Assembly (NCBI GenBank): GCA_035715725.1
Contig: DASTKT010000063.1
Span: forward strand, 1-25,229
Reading direction: 5' to 3'
Source: JADGGV01 sp035715725
GTDB lineage: Bacteria; Gemmatimonadota; Gemmatimonadetes; Longimicrobiales; RSA9
Length of the DNA stretch: 25,229 nucleotides
Made by a program: the position numbers and the translations under genes. How positions within the stretch are numbered: the first letter of the stretch is position 1; each line of letters opens with the position of its first letter. The notes beneath the pieces are model-generated. The model saw nothing but the letters and a program-made list of their open reading frames with translations. It searched no databases and was not told the origin of the DNA. This document shows positions 18,705 to 25,229 of this stretch, one piece after another.

Positions 18705-19961
18705 ATGAATGCGAGCCGCCGCTCCGCCTCGCGGATCCTGTCCACTGCGCTGCTGGCCGTGGCCGTGGCCGCCGCGGCGCCGGCCCGCCCCGCCGCGGCG
18801 CAGTCCGCGCCCCGCGCCCGCGACCTCGGCGTGCCGTTCGACGGCACGCCAGGGCCGCTCGACGCCATCACGGACGTGGCCGGCGTCGAGGTCGGGCACG
18901 TGACGCTCGTCGCCGGGAGCGGCCGGCTCGTGGTGGGGAAGGGGCCGGTCCGGACCGGCGTGACGGCGATCCTGCCGCGCGGGAAGCGCGACCCGGACCC
19001 GGTCTTCGCCGGCTGGTTCACGCTGAACGGCAACGGCGAGATGACCGGCACCACCTGGGTCGAGGAGTCCGGGACGCTCGAGGGGCCGATCCTGATCACG
19101 AACACGCACAGCGTCGGCGTGGTGCGGGACGCCACGATCCAGTGGGAGCTGAAGCACATGCCCGGCTTCCTCTGGTCGCTCCCGGTCGTGGCGGAGACGT
19201 GGGACGGCGTGCTGAACGACATCAACGGCTTCCACGTGAAGCCGGAGCACGCGCTCGCCGCGCTCGACGGCGCCGCCGGCGGGCCGGTCCGGGAGGGCGC
19301 GGTCGGCGGCGGCACCGGCATGATCTGCAACGGCTTCAAGGGCGGGATCGGCACGGCGTCGCGCCGGCTGCCGCCCGAGGCCGGCGGCTGGACCGTCGGC
19401 GTGCTCGTGCAGTGCAACTATGGCCGGCAGCGCGACCTGCGCATCGCCGGCGTGCCGGTCGGGCGCGAGATGCCGCCGGGGCTGTGCGCGGCCGGCGAAG
19501 CGCCGACCCAGCCCGGGCTCCGCAACCTGCCGAAGTGCGCCTCGCCCGCGTCCGGCGGCGCCCTCCCGGACCGGGAGCTCGGCTCGATCATCATCGTCGT
19601 CGCCACGGACGCGCCGCTGCTCCCCCACCAACTGAAGCGCCTGGCGCGGCGCACGACGCTCGGCCTCGGCCGCGAGGGGAGCAGCTCGGGGAACGGCTCG
19701 GGCGACATCTTCATCGCCTTCTCCACGGCCGCCCGCGGGCTCGCCGCCGACACCGGCGCCGTCCCGCTCACGATGCTGGCGAACGGCCGTCTCGACCCGA
19801 TCTTCGCCGCGACCGTCCAGGCCACGGAGGAGGCGGTCACGAACGCCATGGTGGCCGCGGAGACGACCACGGGCGCCGACGACGTGCGGGCGAACCGCCT
19901 GCCGCACGACCGGCTGCGGGAGATCCTCGCGAAGTACGGGCGGCTGGAGAGGGGGCGGTGA
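18705..19961 (+). CDS. exported P1-family (DmpA-type) N-terminal nucleophile peptidase
   Basis: The 418-residue protein has a signal peptide (residues 1-33, Ala-rich, ending PAAAQS). The DmpA/peptidase P1 fold follows: ITDVAGVEVGHVTL, VRTGVTAILPRG, NTHSVGVVRDA and VGGGTGMICNGFKGGIGTAS. The self-cleavage site is LGSIIIVVATDAPL, with nucleophile Ser294 exposed after Gly293, then GNGSGDIFIAFSTA. Members are aminopeptidases acting on D- or beta-amino-acid peptides or amides; the substrate here is unknown. The length and motifs are complete, so it is likely active outside the cytoplasm. There is no strong ribosome site before ATG 18705, but the signal peptide fits that start. GGACCC-type repeats bracket it, which suggests it is its own transcription unit. 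Confidence 0.92.
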   Translation: MNASRRSASRILSTALLAVAVAAAAPARPAAAQSAPRARDLGVPFDGTPGPLDAITDVAGVEVGHVTLVAGSGRLVVGKGPVRTGVTAILPRGKRDPDPVFAGWFTLNGNGEMTGTTWVEESGTLEGPILITNTHSVGVVRDATIQWELKHMPGFLWSLPVVAETWDGVLNDINGFHVKPEHALAALDGAAGGPVREGAVGGGTGMICNGFKGGIGTASRRLPPEAGGWTVGVLVQCNYGRQRDLRIAGVPVGREMPPGLCAAGEAPTQPGLRNLPKCASPASGGALPDRELGSIIIVVATDAPLLPHQLKRLARRTTLGLGREGSSSGNGSGDIFIAFSTAARGLAADTGAVPLTMLANGRLDPIFAATVQATEEAVTNAMVAAETTTGADDVRANRLPHDRLREILAKYGRLERGR

Positions 19962-19971
19962 GGGCCCCGTA

Positions 19972-20064
19972 CGGACCCGACCCGTACTCCGCTGCCGATC
20001 CGGGCTCCGAGTCGGACCCGGACCCGCGGCCGAAGGCCGCGGACCCGGTCCCGGACCCGGTCCG
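19972..20064. repeat. GGACCC-rich palindromic repeat (family C), right copy
   Basis: GGACCCG words recur over this stretch (CGGACCCGACCCG, CGGACCCGGACCCG, CGGACCCGGTCCCGGACC). At its centre is a perfect 8-bp hairpin with a GAA loop (20024-20031 with 20035-20042). It begins 11 nt after the peptidase stop and uses the same vocabulary as the block at 18541-18669. Confidence 0.75.
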
Positions 20065-20109
20065 TTTCCCCTTTCCGGGGGCGATTCCTTCTGACCGGAG
20101 CGCGACGAC

Positions 20110-21036
20110 ATGGTGACGACGATCGATGTGCGATCCGCGGCGGGCGCCGGCGCCGCCGGCGCGGAGGAGCGCCGCGAGGCCCGCGCGAAGGTGGTGACCT
20201 ACCTGATCCTCACGCTCCTGTTCAGCTCGATCTTCTATGCGCTGATCATCTCGGCGGGGTCGCTGTCGGTCCACGGCGGGGCGTACGTGTTCGCGCTGAT
20301 GTGGTCGCCGGGGACGGCGGCGCTGCTGACGCGGCTGCTCCGCCAGCGCAACCTGCGCGGCGAGGGGTGGGGGTGGGGCGGCACGCGCTGGCAGCTCCTG
20401 GCCTACGTCCTCCCGATGGCGTACGCGACCGTGGCGTACGGCGCGGTCTGGCTCCTCGGGCTCGGCGGCGTGCACGCGTACGAGCGCAGCATGCTCGTGT
20501 TCCTCACGCTCGGCACGGCGCAGTCGTGCCTGAGCGCGCTGGGCGAGGAGCTGGGGTGGCGCGGGCTCCTCGTCCCGGAGCTCGCGAAGCTGACCAGCTT
20601 CACGCGCACCTCCCTGATCAGCGGCGGCATCTGGGCGCTCTGGCACATGCCGCTCATCCTGTTCGCGGACTACAACAGCGGCACGCCGAAGTGGTTCGCG
20701 GTGCTCTGCTTCGCGGTGATGGTCGTCGCCATCGCGTTCCCGTTCGCGTGGCTGCGCCTGGTCTCGGGCAGCGTCTGGACCGGGATGTTCCTGCACGCCA
20801 GCCACAACCTCTGGATCCAGGGCTTCTTCGACCGGATCACCGTGGACACCGGCACGACCCGCTGGTACACGACGGAGTTCGGCGCCGCGCTCGCGCTCAC
20901 GACGACCGTCGTCGCATTCGTCTTCTGGCGCCTGCGGGACCGCGTGCCGAGCACGGCCGGCGCGCTCGCGGGCGGGACGGCAGACAGCCCCGAGCCGGCG
21001 GCCGCCGGACTCACCCCCACTCCGAGCGAGCCATGA
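20110..21036 (+). CDS. CPBP-family intramembrane metalloprotease
   Basis: The 308-residue protein has about seven or eight hydrophobic segments after a charged N-terminal part (residues 1-28). It carries the CPBP (Abi/Rce1-like) motifs in order: EELGWRG with Glu146-Glu147, HMPL with His179 in IWALWHMP, and HASHN with His229 and His232 in the following helix. These residues form the presumed metal site of the family, which cleaves near C-terminal or membrane peptides or acts in self-immunity to small peptides. The tail after about residue 280 is Ala/Pro-rich and probably cytoplasmic. ATG 20110 has GGAG about 9 nt upstream. Its stop overlaps the next gene by 4 nt (ATGA), so the two are translationally coupled. 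Confidence 0.92.
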   Translation: MVTTIDVRSAAGAGAAGAEERREARAKVVTYLILTLLFSSIFYALIISAGSLSVHGGAYVFALMWSPGTAALLTRLLRQRNLRGEGWGWGGTRWQLLAYVLPMAYATVAYGAVWLLGLGGVHAYERSMLVFLTLGTAQSCLSALGEELGWRGLLVPELAKLTSFTRTSLISGGIWALWHMPLILFADYNSGTPKWFAVLCFAVMVVAIAFPFAWLRLVSGSVWTGMFLHASHNLWIQGFFDRITVDTGTTRWYTTEFGAALALTTTVVAFVFWRLRDRVPSTAGALAGGTADSPEPAAAGLTPTPSEP

Positions 21037-22112
21037 ACACACCCCGTCGATCCCTCATCGCCGCCTGCGCCTGCGCCGGCGTCCTCGGGCTCGCGGGCGC
21101 CGCCGCCGCGCAGCGCGCCGCCGCGCCCGCGTACGCCGTCACCGCCCGCCTCGCCATCGGCGGCGACGGCGGCTGGGACTACCTCACGGTCGCGCCGGAC
21201 GGCCACAGGCTGTTCGTCTCCCGGAGCACGCACGTCCAGGTCGTGGACCTCGACCGGGACAGCGTGGTGGGCGACATCCCGAACACGCCCGGCGTCCACG
21301 GCATCGCGCTCGTGCCGGCGGTCGGGCGCGGCTTCACCAGCAACGGGCGCGACTCGTCGGTCACGATCTTCGACCTGAAGACGCTGGACGTGCTCGGCCG
21401 CGTCCACATCCCGGGGCGGAACCCCGACGCCATCGCGTTCGAGCCGGCGTCCGGCCGCGTCTTCACCATGAACGGCGGCAGCGGCAGCGCGACGGCGCTC
21501 GATCCCGCCACCGGCGCGGTCGTCGGCACGGTCGAGTTCGGCGGCAAGCCGGAGGCGGCCGCGAGCGATGGCAACGGCCGCTTCTACATCAACGTCGAGG
21601 ACCGGAGCGAGGTCGTGGCGGTGGACCCGCGCCGCCTCGCGGTGGAGGCGCACTGGCCGCTGGCGCCGTGCGAGGAGCCGACCGGGATGGCCATCGACCG
21701 GGTGCGGCACCGGCTCTTCGTCGGCTGCGGCAACCGCATGATGGCGGTCGTGGACGCGGAGTCCGGGAAGGTCGTGGCGACGCTCCCGATCGGCGGCGGC
21801 GTCGACGGCGTCGCCTTCGACTCCGCGGCCGGGCTGGCGTTCAGCTCGAACGGCGAGGGGACGATCACGGTCGTGCGCGGGGGGGCCGGGGACCGCTACG
21901 CGGTCGCGCAGACGGTGCCGACGCAGCTCGGCGCGCGCACCATCGCGCTCGACCCGCCGACGCACCGCCTGTTCCTCCCGGCGGCGCGCTACGGGCCGCG
22001 CCCGGCGCCGACGCCGGACATGCCGACGCGCCGCCCGCCGGTGATCCCGGGGTCGTTCACGGTGCTCGTCGTCGCGTCGGGCGGCGCGGCGCACTCCGAC
22101 CACCATCCGTGA
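21033..22112 (+). CDS. exported YncE-like beta-propeller protein
   Basis: The 359-residue protein starts with a signal peptide (about 1-27, IAACACAGVLGLAGAAAAQ). Its body is a series of about 40-residue repeats of the 40-residue YVTN/YncE type: LTVAPDGHRLFVSRSTHVQVVDL, IALVPAVGRGFTSNGRDSSV, AIAFEPASGRVFTMNGGSG, GMAIDRVRHRLFVG, GVAFDSAAGLAFSSNGEGT, TIALDPPTHRLFLPA. These form a seven-bladed propeller in relatives, used for binding rather than catalysis. The C-terminus is Pro-rich and ends in HSDHHP, with three His, which could bind a metal. Coupled to the CPBP protease gene by the ATGA overlap; no functional link between the two is known to me. Confidence 0.9.
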   Translation: MNTPRRSLIAACACAGVLGLAGAAAAQRAAAPAYAVTARLAIGGDGGWDYLTVAPDGHRLFVSRSTHVQVVDLDRDSVVGDIPNTPGVHGIALVPAVGRGFTSNGRDSSVTIFDLKTLDVLGRVHIPGRNPDAIAFEPASGRVFTMNGGSGSATALDPATGAVVGTVEFGGKPEAAASDGNGRFYINVEDRSEVVAVDPRRLAVEAHWPLAPCEEPTGMAIDRVRHRLFVGCGNRMMAVVDAESGKVVATLPIGGGVDGVAFDSAAGLAFSSNGEGTITVVRGGAGDRYAVAQTVPTQLGARTIALDPPTHRLFLPAARYGPRPAPTPDMPTRRPPVIPGSFTVLVVASGGAAHSDHHP

Positions 22113-22161
22113 CGCCGCCGGCGGCACGGGCGTCTCGGAGCGCGCCGCCGGGCGGCGTGGT

Positions 22162-22190
22162 TTGAACGCGACGTCGCCCGCCTCTACATT
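22162..22190 (+). promoter_or_regulatory. sigma70-like promoter for the hexosaminidase
   Basis: TTGAAC (22162-22167) and TACATT (22185-22190) have a 17-nt spacer, the best match to the consensus in this window. The predicted transcript start is near 22197, which rules out the longer frame that opens at TTG 22162 and supports ATG 22243. Confidence 0.65.
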
Positions 22191-22242
22191 GCCGGCCGTC
22201 CGGAACCCGCCGGACGCCGCCGACACCCGTGCCCCGCTTCCG

Positions 22243-23847
22243 ATGACGCCTGTACGCCCGATCAACCGACGCCGGTCCCACGGCGCGCTGCTCGCCGCCG
22301 CGCTGGTCCTGGGCGCGTGCGCGCCGGCCGCGCGCCCGACCGCGCCGACGCCCACGCCGCCGCCGGCGCGCCGCCCCGCCGCCCCCTCCCTCGTGCCGAT
22401 GCCGGCCTCCGTCCGCTTCGCGCCGGCGGACACGTTCACGCTGGACACGACGGCCATCATCGCCGTCATGTCCGCCGACGGCGAGGCCGTCCGCATCGGC
22501 CGGTACCTGGCCGGCATCGTGGGCACCACCGCCACCACGACGCCGCGCGTGCTCAGCCGGCCCGACGCCGTGCCGCCGGGGAGCATCGAGCTGGCGCTCG
22601 AGCCCGGCCGCGCCGACCTGGGCGACGAGGGCTACGAGCTGACCGTGGACCGGCAGCGCGCCCGCATCGCCGCGCGCGCGCCGGCCGGCCTCTTCTACGG
22701 CGTGCAGACGTTCCGGCAGCTCATGCCGGCGAGCGTCGAGTACACGGCGGCGCTGCCGCGCGCGTTCCGCGTGCCGGGCGCGCACATCGTCGACCGGCCG
22801 CGCTTCCCCTGGCGCGGCGCCATGCTCGACGTCGCGCGCCACTTCCGGCCGCCGGCGGACGTCAAGCGCTTCATCGACCTGCTGGCGCTCTACAAGCTGA
22901 ACCGCCTGCACCTCCACCTCGCCGACGACCAGGGGTGGCGCATCGAGATCCCCTCCTGGCCGAACCTCACGAAGATCGGCGGCAGCACCCAGGTCGGCGG
23001 GCTCGGCGGCGGCTTCTACACCCGCGCCGACTACGCCGACCTCGTGCAGTACGCGCGCGACCGCTTCATCACGCTCGTGCCCGAGATCGACATGCCCGGG
23101 CACATCAACGCCGCCATGGCGTCGTACCCGGAGCTGAACTGCGACGGCGTCGCGCCGCCGCTCTACACGGGCACGCGCGTCGGCTTCAGCGCGCTCTGCC
23201 TGGCGCGCGACTCGATCACCTACCGCTTCATCGACGACGTCGTCCGGGAGATCGGCGGCATCACGCCCGGCGATTACTTCCACATCGGCGGCGACGAGGT
23301 CGAGAAGCTCACCCACGAGCAGTACCGCGGCTTCGTCGAGCGCGTCGCGGGGATCGTGCAGGCGCACGGCAAGCGCATGATCGGCTGGGGCGAGATCGCG
23401 CCGGCGAACCTGCCGGGCAGCGTCATCGTCCAGCACTGGCGGCCCGACTCCTCCGCCATCGCCGCCGCGCGCGGCTCGAAGATCATCCTCTCGCCCGGCA
23501 AGAAGATGTACCTCGACATGCAGTACGACGGCGACACGCCGATCGGGCTGCACTGGGCCGGCTTCATCGACCTGAAGCTCGCCTACGACTGGGACCCGGG
23601 GAGCTACATCGCGGGCGTCCCCGAGAGCGCGATCCTCGGCCTCGAGGCGCCGCTCTGGAGCGAGACGATCGGCACCATCAGCGACGTCGAGTACCTCGCC
23701 TTCCCGCGCCTCGTCGCCATTGCGGAGAGGGCCTGGTCCCCCGCGAACCGCACCGGCTGGGACGATTTCCGCGCCCGCCTCCGCGGCCAGGTCCCGCGCT
23801 GGAAGGCGCTCGGCGTGAACTACTACGACGCACCGCAACTGCGATGA
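22243..23847 (+). CDS. GH20 beta-N-acetylhexosaminidase lipoprotein
   Basis: The 534-residue protein has a lipobox VLGAC (Cys26) after a basic, hydrophobic leader, then a Pro/Ala/Thr linker. The GH20 N-terminal domain (about 50-165) starts with LVPMPASVRF and ends with GLFYGVQTFRQL. The catalytic TIM barrel follows (about 175-500): FPWRGAMLDVARHF, LHLHLADDQGWRIEI, VPEIDMPGHINA and the catalytic Asp351-Glu352 pair in HIGGDEVEK. WSETI and AERAWSP complete the substrate pocket. GH20 enzymes release terminal N-acetylglucosamine or -galactosamine by substrate assistance, acting here at the cell envelope on chitin-, glycan- or peptidoglycan-derived oligosaccharides. The next gene encodes a transporter, which could take up the released sugar (inference). 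Confidence 0.95.
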   Translation: MTPVRPINRRRSHGALLAAALVLGACAPAARPTAPTPTPPPARRPAAPSLVPMPASVRFAPADTFTLDTTAIIAVMSADGEAVRIGRYLAGIVGTTATTTPRVLSRPDAVPPGSIELALEPGRADLGDEGYELTVDRQRARIAARAPAGLFYGVQTFRQLMPASVEYTAALPRAFRVPGAHIVDRPRFPWRGAMLDVARHFRPPADVKRFIDLLALYKLNRLHLHLADDQGWRIEIPSWPNLTKIGGSTQVGGLGGGFYTRADYADLVQYARDRFITLVPEIDMPGHINAAMASYPELNCDGVAPPLYTGTRVGFSALCLARDSITYRFIDDVVREIGGITPGDYFHIGGDEVEKLTHEQYRGFVERVAGIVQAHGKRMIGWGEIAPANLPGSVIVQHWRPDSSAIAAARGSKIILSPGKKMYLDMQYDGDTPIGLHWAGFIDLKLAYDWDPGSYIAGVPESAILGLEAPLWSETIGTISDVEYLAFPRLVAIAERAWSPANRTGWDDFRARLRGQVPRWKALGVNYYDAPQLR

Positions 23848-23935
23848 GGGGGGGAGTGGGAGAGCGGGGGAGTGGGGGACGGCCGTTGCTGAGTCCCCCA
23901 TTCGCCCACTCCTCCACTCCCCCACTCGGCCACTC
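23848..23935. repeat. G-rich palindromic repeat (family A), intergenic copy
   Basis: A G-rich arm (23848-23880, GAGTGGGAGAGCGGGGGAGT type words) and a C-rich arm (23892-23935) are imperfect inverted repeats around CGGCCGTTGCTGA. It begins at the very end of the hexosaminidase stop codon and finishes 24 nt before the MFS start. Its vocabulary is that of the block at 161-309. Confidence 0.8.
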
Positions 23936-23959
23936 GACCCGCCGGAGGGAGGTCCGACC

Positions 23960-25229
23960 ATGTCGCCTGCTCCCACGCTCGCGCCCGCGCAGGCACCGGC
24001 GGCGCTCGAGGCCGCCGCGATCCGCAAGGCGACGCGTCGCCTGATGCCGTTCCTCTTCCTCCTCTACGTCTTCAACTTCCTCGACCGCACGAACGTCGCG
24101 ATCGCCGCGCTGCAGATGAACCGCGGCATCGGGCTGAGCGCCGCCGCGTACGGGCTCGGCGCCGGGATCTTCTACGCCGGCTACGTGCTCTTCGAGGTGC
24201 CGGCCAACCTGGTGCTGGTGCGGGTGGGCGCGCGCCGCTGGATCGGCCCGATCCTGATGGCCTGGGGCCTCGTCGGCGCGGCGACGATGTTCGTCCGCTC
24301 GCCGGCCAGCTTCTACCTGATGCGCTTCCTCCTCGGCATCGCGGAGGCCGGCTTCTTCCCCGGCGTGGTCTACTACCTCAGCCGCTGGTTCCCGACCGAG
24401 CAGCGGGCGCGCGCCATCTCCCGCTTCATGGTGGCGATCCCGATCTCCGGCGTGCTCGGCGGCCCCCTCGGCGGCTGGCTCCTCGGCCTGAACGGGAGGC
24501 TCGGGCTGGCGGGGTGGCAGTGGCTCTTCCTCATCGAGGGGCTCCCCACCGTCGTGCTCGGCGTCGTCGCGCTCCGCTACCTCACGGACCGCCCCGAGGA
24601 CGCCGCCTGGCTCGAGCCCGCCGAGCGCGCGGCGCTCGCCGAGCGCATGCGCCGCGAGCACGAGGGCACCGTGGCGCGCCACGGCCACGCCGGCGCGCTG
24701 CGCGCCCTCCGCTCCCCCACCGTCTGGCTCCTCTCGATCCCCTACCTGTTGACCGTGGCCGGCGGGCTCGGCTACGTCTTCTGGGTCGCGATCTTCGTCA
24801 AGGCCAAGCTCGGCACCACCGACCTCGACACCGGGCTCATCGCCGGCGCCTTCGCGCTCGCCACCGCCGCCGGCATGCTCCTCGTCGGCGCCAGCTCCGA
24901 CCGCCGCGGCGAGCGCCCGCTCCACGCCGCCGCCTGCGCCGCCGTCGCCGCCGCCGGCGCCTTCGGCGCCGCGCTCCTCCCCAACCCGCTCCTCGCCACG
25001 CTCGCCTTCTCGCTCATCCAGCTCGGCGTCGTCGCCTACCTCGTCCCCTTCTGGTGCCTCCCGACCGCCTTCCTCAGCGGCGAGGCCGCCGCCGTCAGCA
25101 TCGCCCTCATCAACTCCATCGGCAACATCGGCGGCTTCCTCGGCCCCAGCCTCCTCGGCTGGGTCAAGAACGCCACCGGCGGCTTCGACGGCGCCCTCCT
25201 CGCCATCGGCGGCGCGGCACTCGTGGCGG
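23960..25229 (+). CDS. MFS transporter, ACS (anion:cation symporter) type, 3' end cut
   Basis: The frame is open from ATG 23960 to the right edge (423 codons), so only the last residues are missing. After an Ala/Pro-rich start it shows FVFNFLDRTNVAIAALQMN-type helix 1 (FNFLDRTNVAIAA), helix-4 GIAEAGFFPGVVYYLSRWFP and EQRARAIS in the loop. These are signatures of the ACS family, which takes up organic anions such as hexuronates, phthalate, tartrate or allantoate. Twelve helices are expected and about eleven are covered. A strong GGAGGGAGG site lies 8 nt upstream. It follows the hexosaminidase at 112 nt, separated by repeat family A, so joint transcription is possible but not assured. Confidence 0.9.
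   Translation, partial: MSPAPTLAPAQAPAALEAAAIRKATRRLMPFLFLLYVFNFLDRTNVAIAALQMNRGIGLSAAAYGLGAGIFYAGYVLFEVPANLVLVRVGARRWIGPILMAWGLVGAATMFVRSPASFYLMRFLLGIAEAGFFPGVVYYLSRWFPTEQRARAISRFMVAIPISGVLGGPLGGWLLGLNGRLGLAGWQWLFLIEGLPTVVLGVVALRYLTDRPEDAAWLEPAERAALAERMRREHEGTVARHGHAGALRALRSPTVWLLSIPYLLTVAGGLGYVFWVAIFVKAKLGTTDLDTGLIAGAFALATAAGMLLVGASSDRRGERPLHAAACAAVAAAGAFGAALLPNPLLATLAFSLIQLGVVAYLVPFWCLPTAFLSGEAAAVSIALINSIGNIGGFLGPSLLGWVKNATGGFDGALLAIGGAALVA

Noticed and set aside
22162..22242. Longer hexosaminidase start at TTG 22162
   Set aside because: The TTG is part of the -35 box of a good promoter, and the extra 27 residues would displace the lipoprotein signal from the N-terminus.

Overview
This is about 25 kb of very GC-rich DNA. 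Its style points to Gemmatimonadota (an inference: no rRNA or other phylogenetic marker is present). Supporting signs are lipoproteins with Big_2, fibronectin III and RCC1-type domains, a TonB receptor with a carboxypeptidase-regulatory N-terminus, a large receptor Ser/Thr kinase, heavy use of signal peptides typical of a diderm cell, and several families of intergenic palindromic repeats. No tRNA, rRNA, phage, transposase or cas gene was seen. GC richness makes many long antisense frames open; these were left out.

Left part (1-6497). A minus-strand operon runs leftward: a small His/Cys-rich secreted protein (3401-3784), a TonB-dependent outer-membrane receptor (943-3303) and a BNR/sialidase-like lipoprotein (936 leading off the left edge), which carries a Met/His cluster and an in-frame repeat insertion. 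The set looks like uptake or handling of a metal, perhaps copper, but the substrate is not proven. Divergent from it is an orphan cytosolic histidine kinase with PocR-GAF-GAF-HisKA-HATPase layout (4086-6497).

Centre (6650-15336). A good promoter with a perfect hairpin at its expected transcript start precedes five co-directional genes: an exported TPR protein, a Big_2/FN3 lipoprotein, a TSP3-TM-FHA membrane protein, a PP2C phosphatase with a C-terminal membrane anchor, and a Ser/Thr kinase whose outside part is two Ig-like domains plus seven RCC1 repeats. Writer, eraser and reader of phospho-Ser/Thr are all membrane-tethered and encoded together with exported proteins. This is the best candidate for an undescribed system in the window.

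Right part (15337-25229). A diheme cytochrome c (minus strand) is bracketed by two copies of an element with 32-bp terminal inverted repeats and internal 32-nt hairpin units. Then come a class-III aminotransferase, an exported P1/DmpA-type peptidase bracketed by GGACCC-rich palindromic repeats, a CPBP membrane protease overlapping a YncE-like beta-propeller gene, a GH20 beta-N-acetylhexosaminidase lipoprotein, and an MFS transporter cut by the right edge. A G-rich (GAGTGGGC/GAGCGGGG) repeat family occurs twice: inside the first lipoprotein gene and directly in front of the MFS gene.
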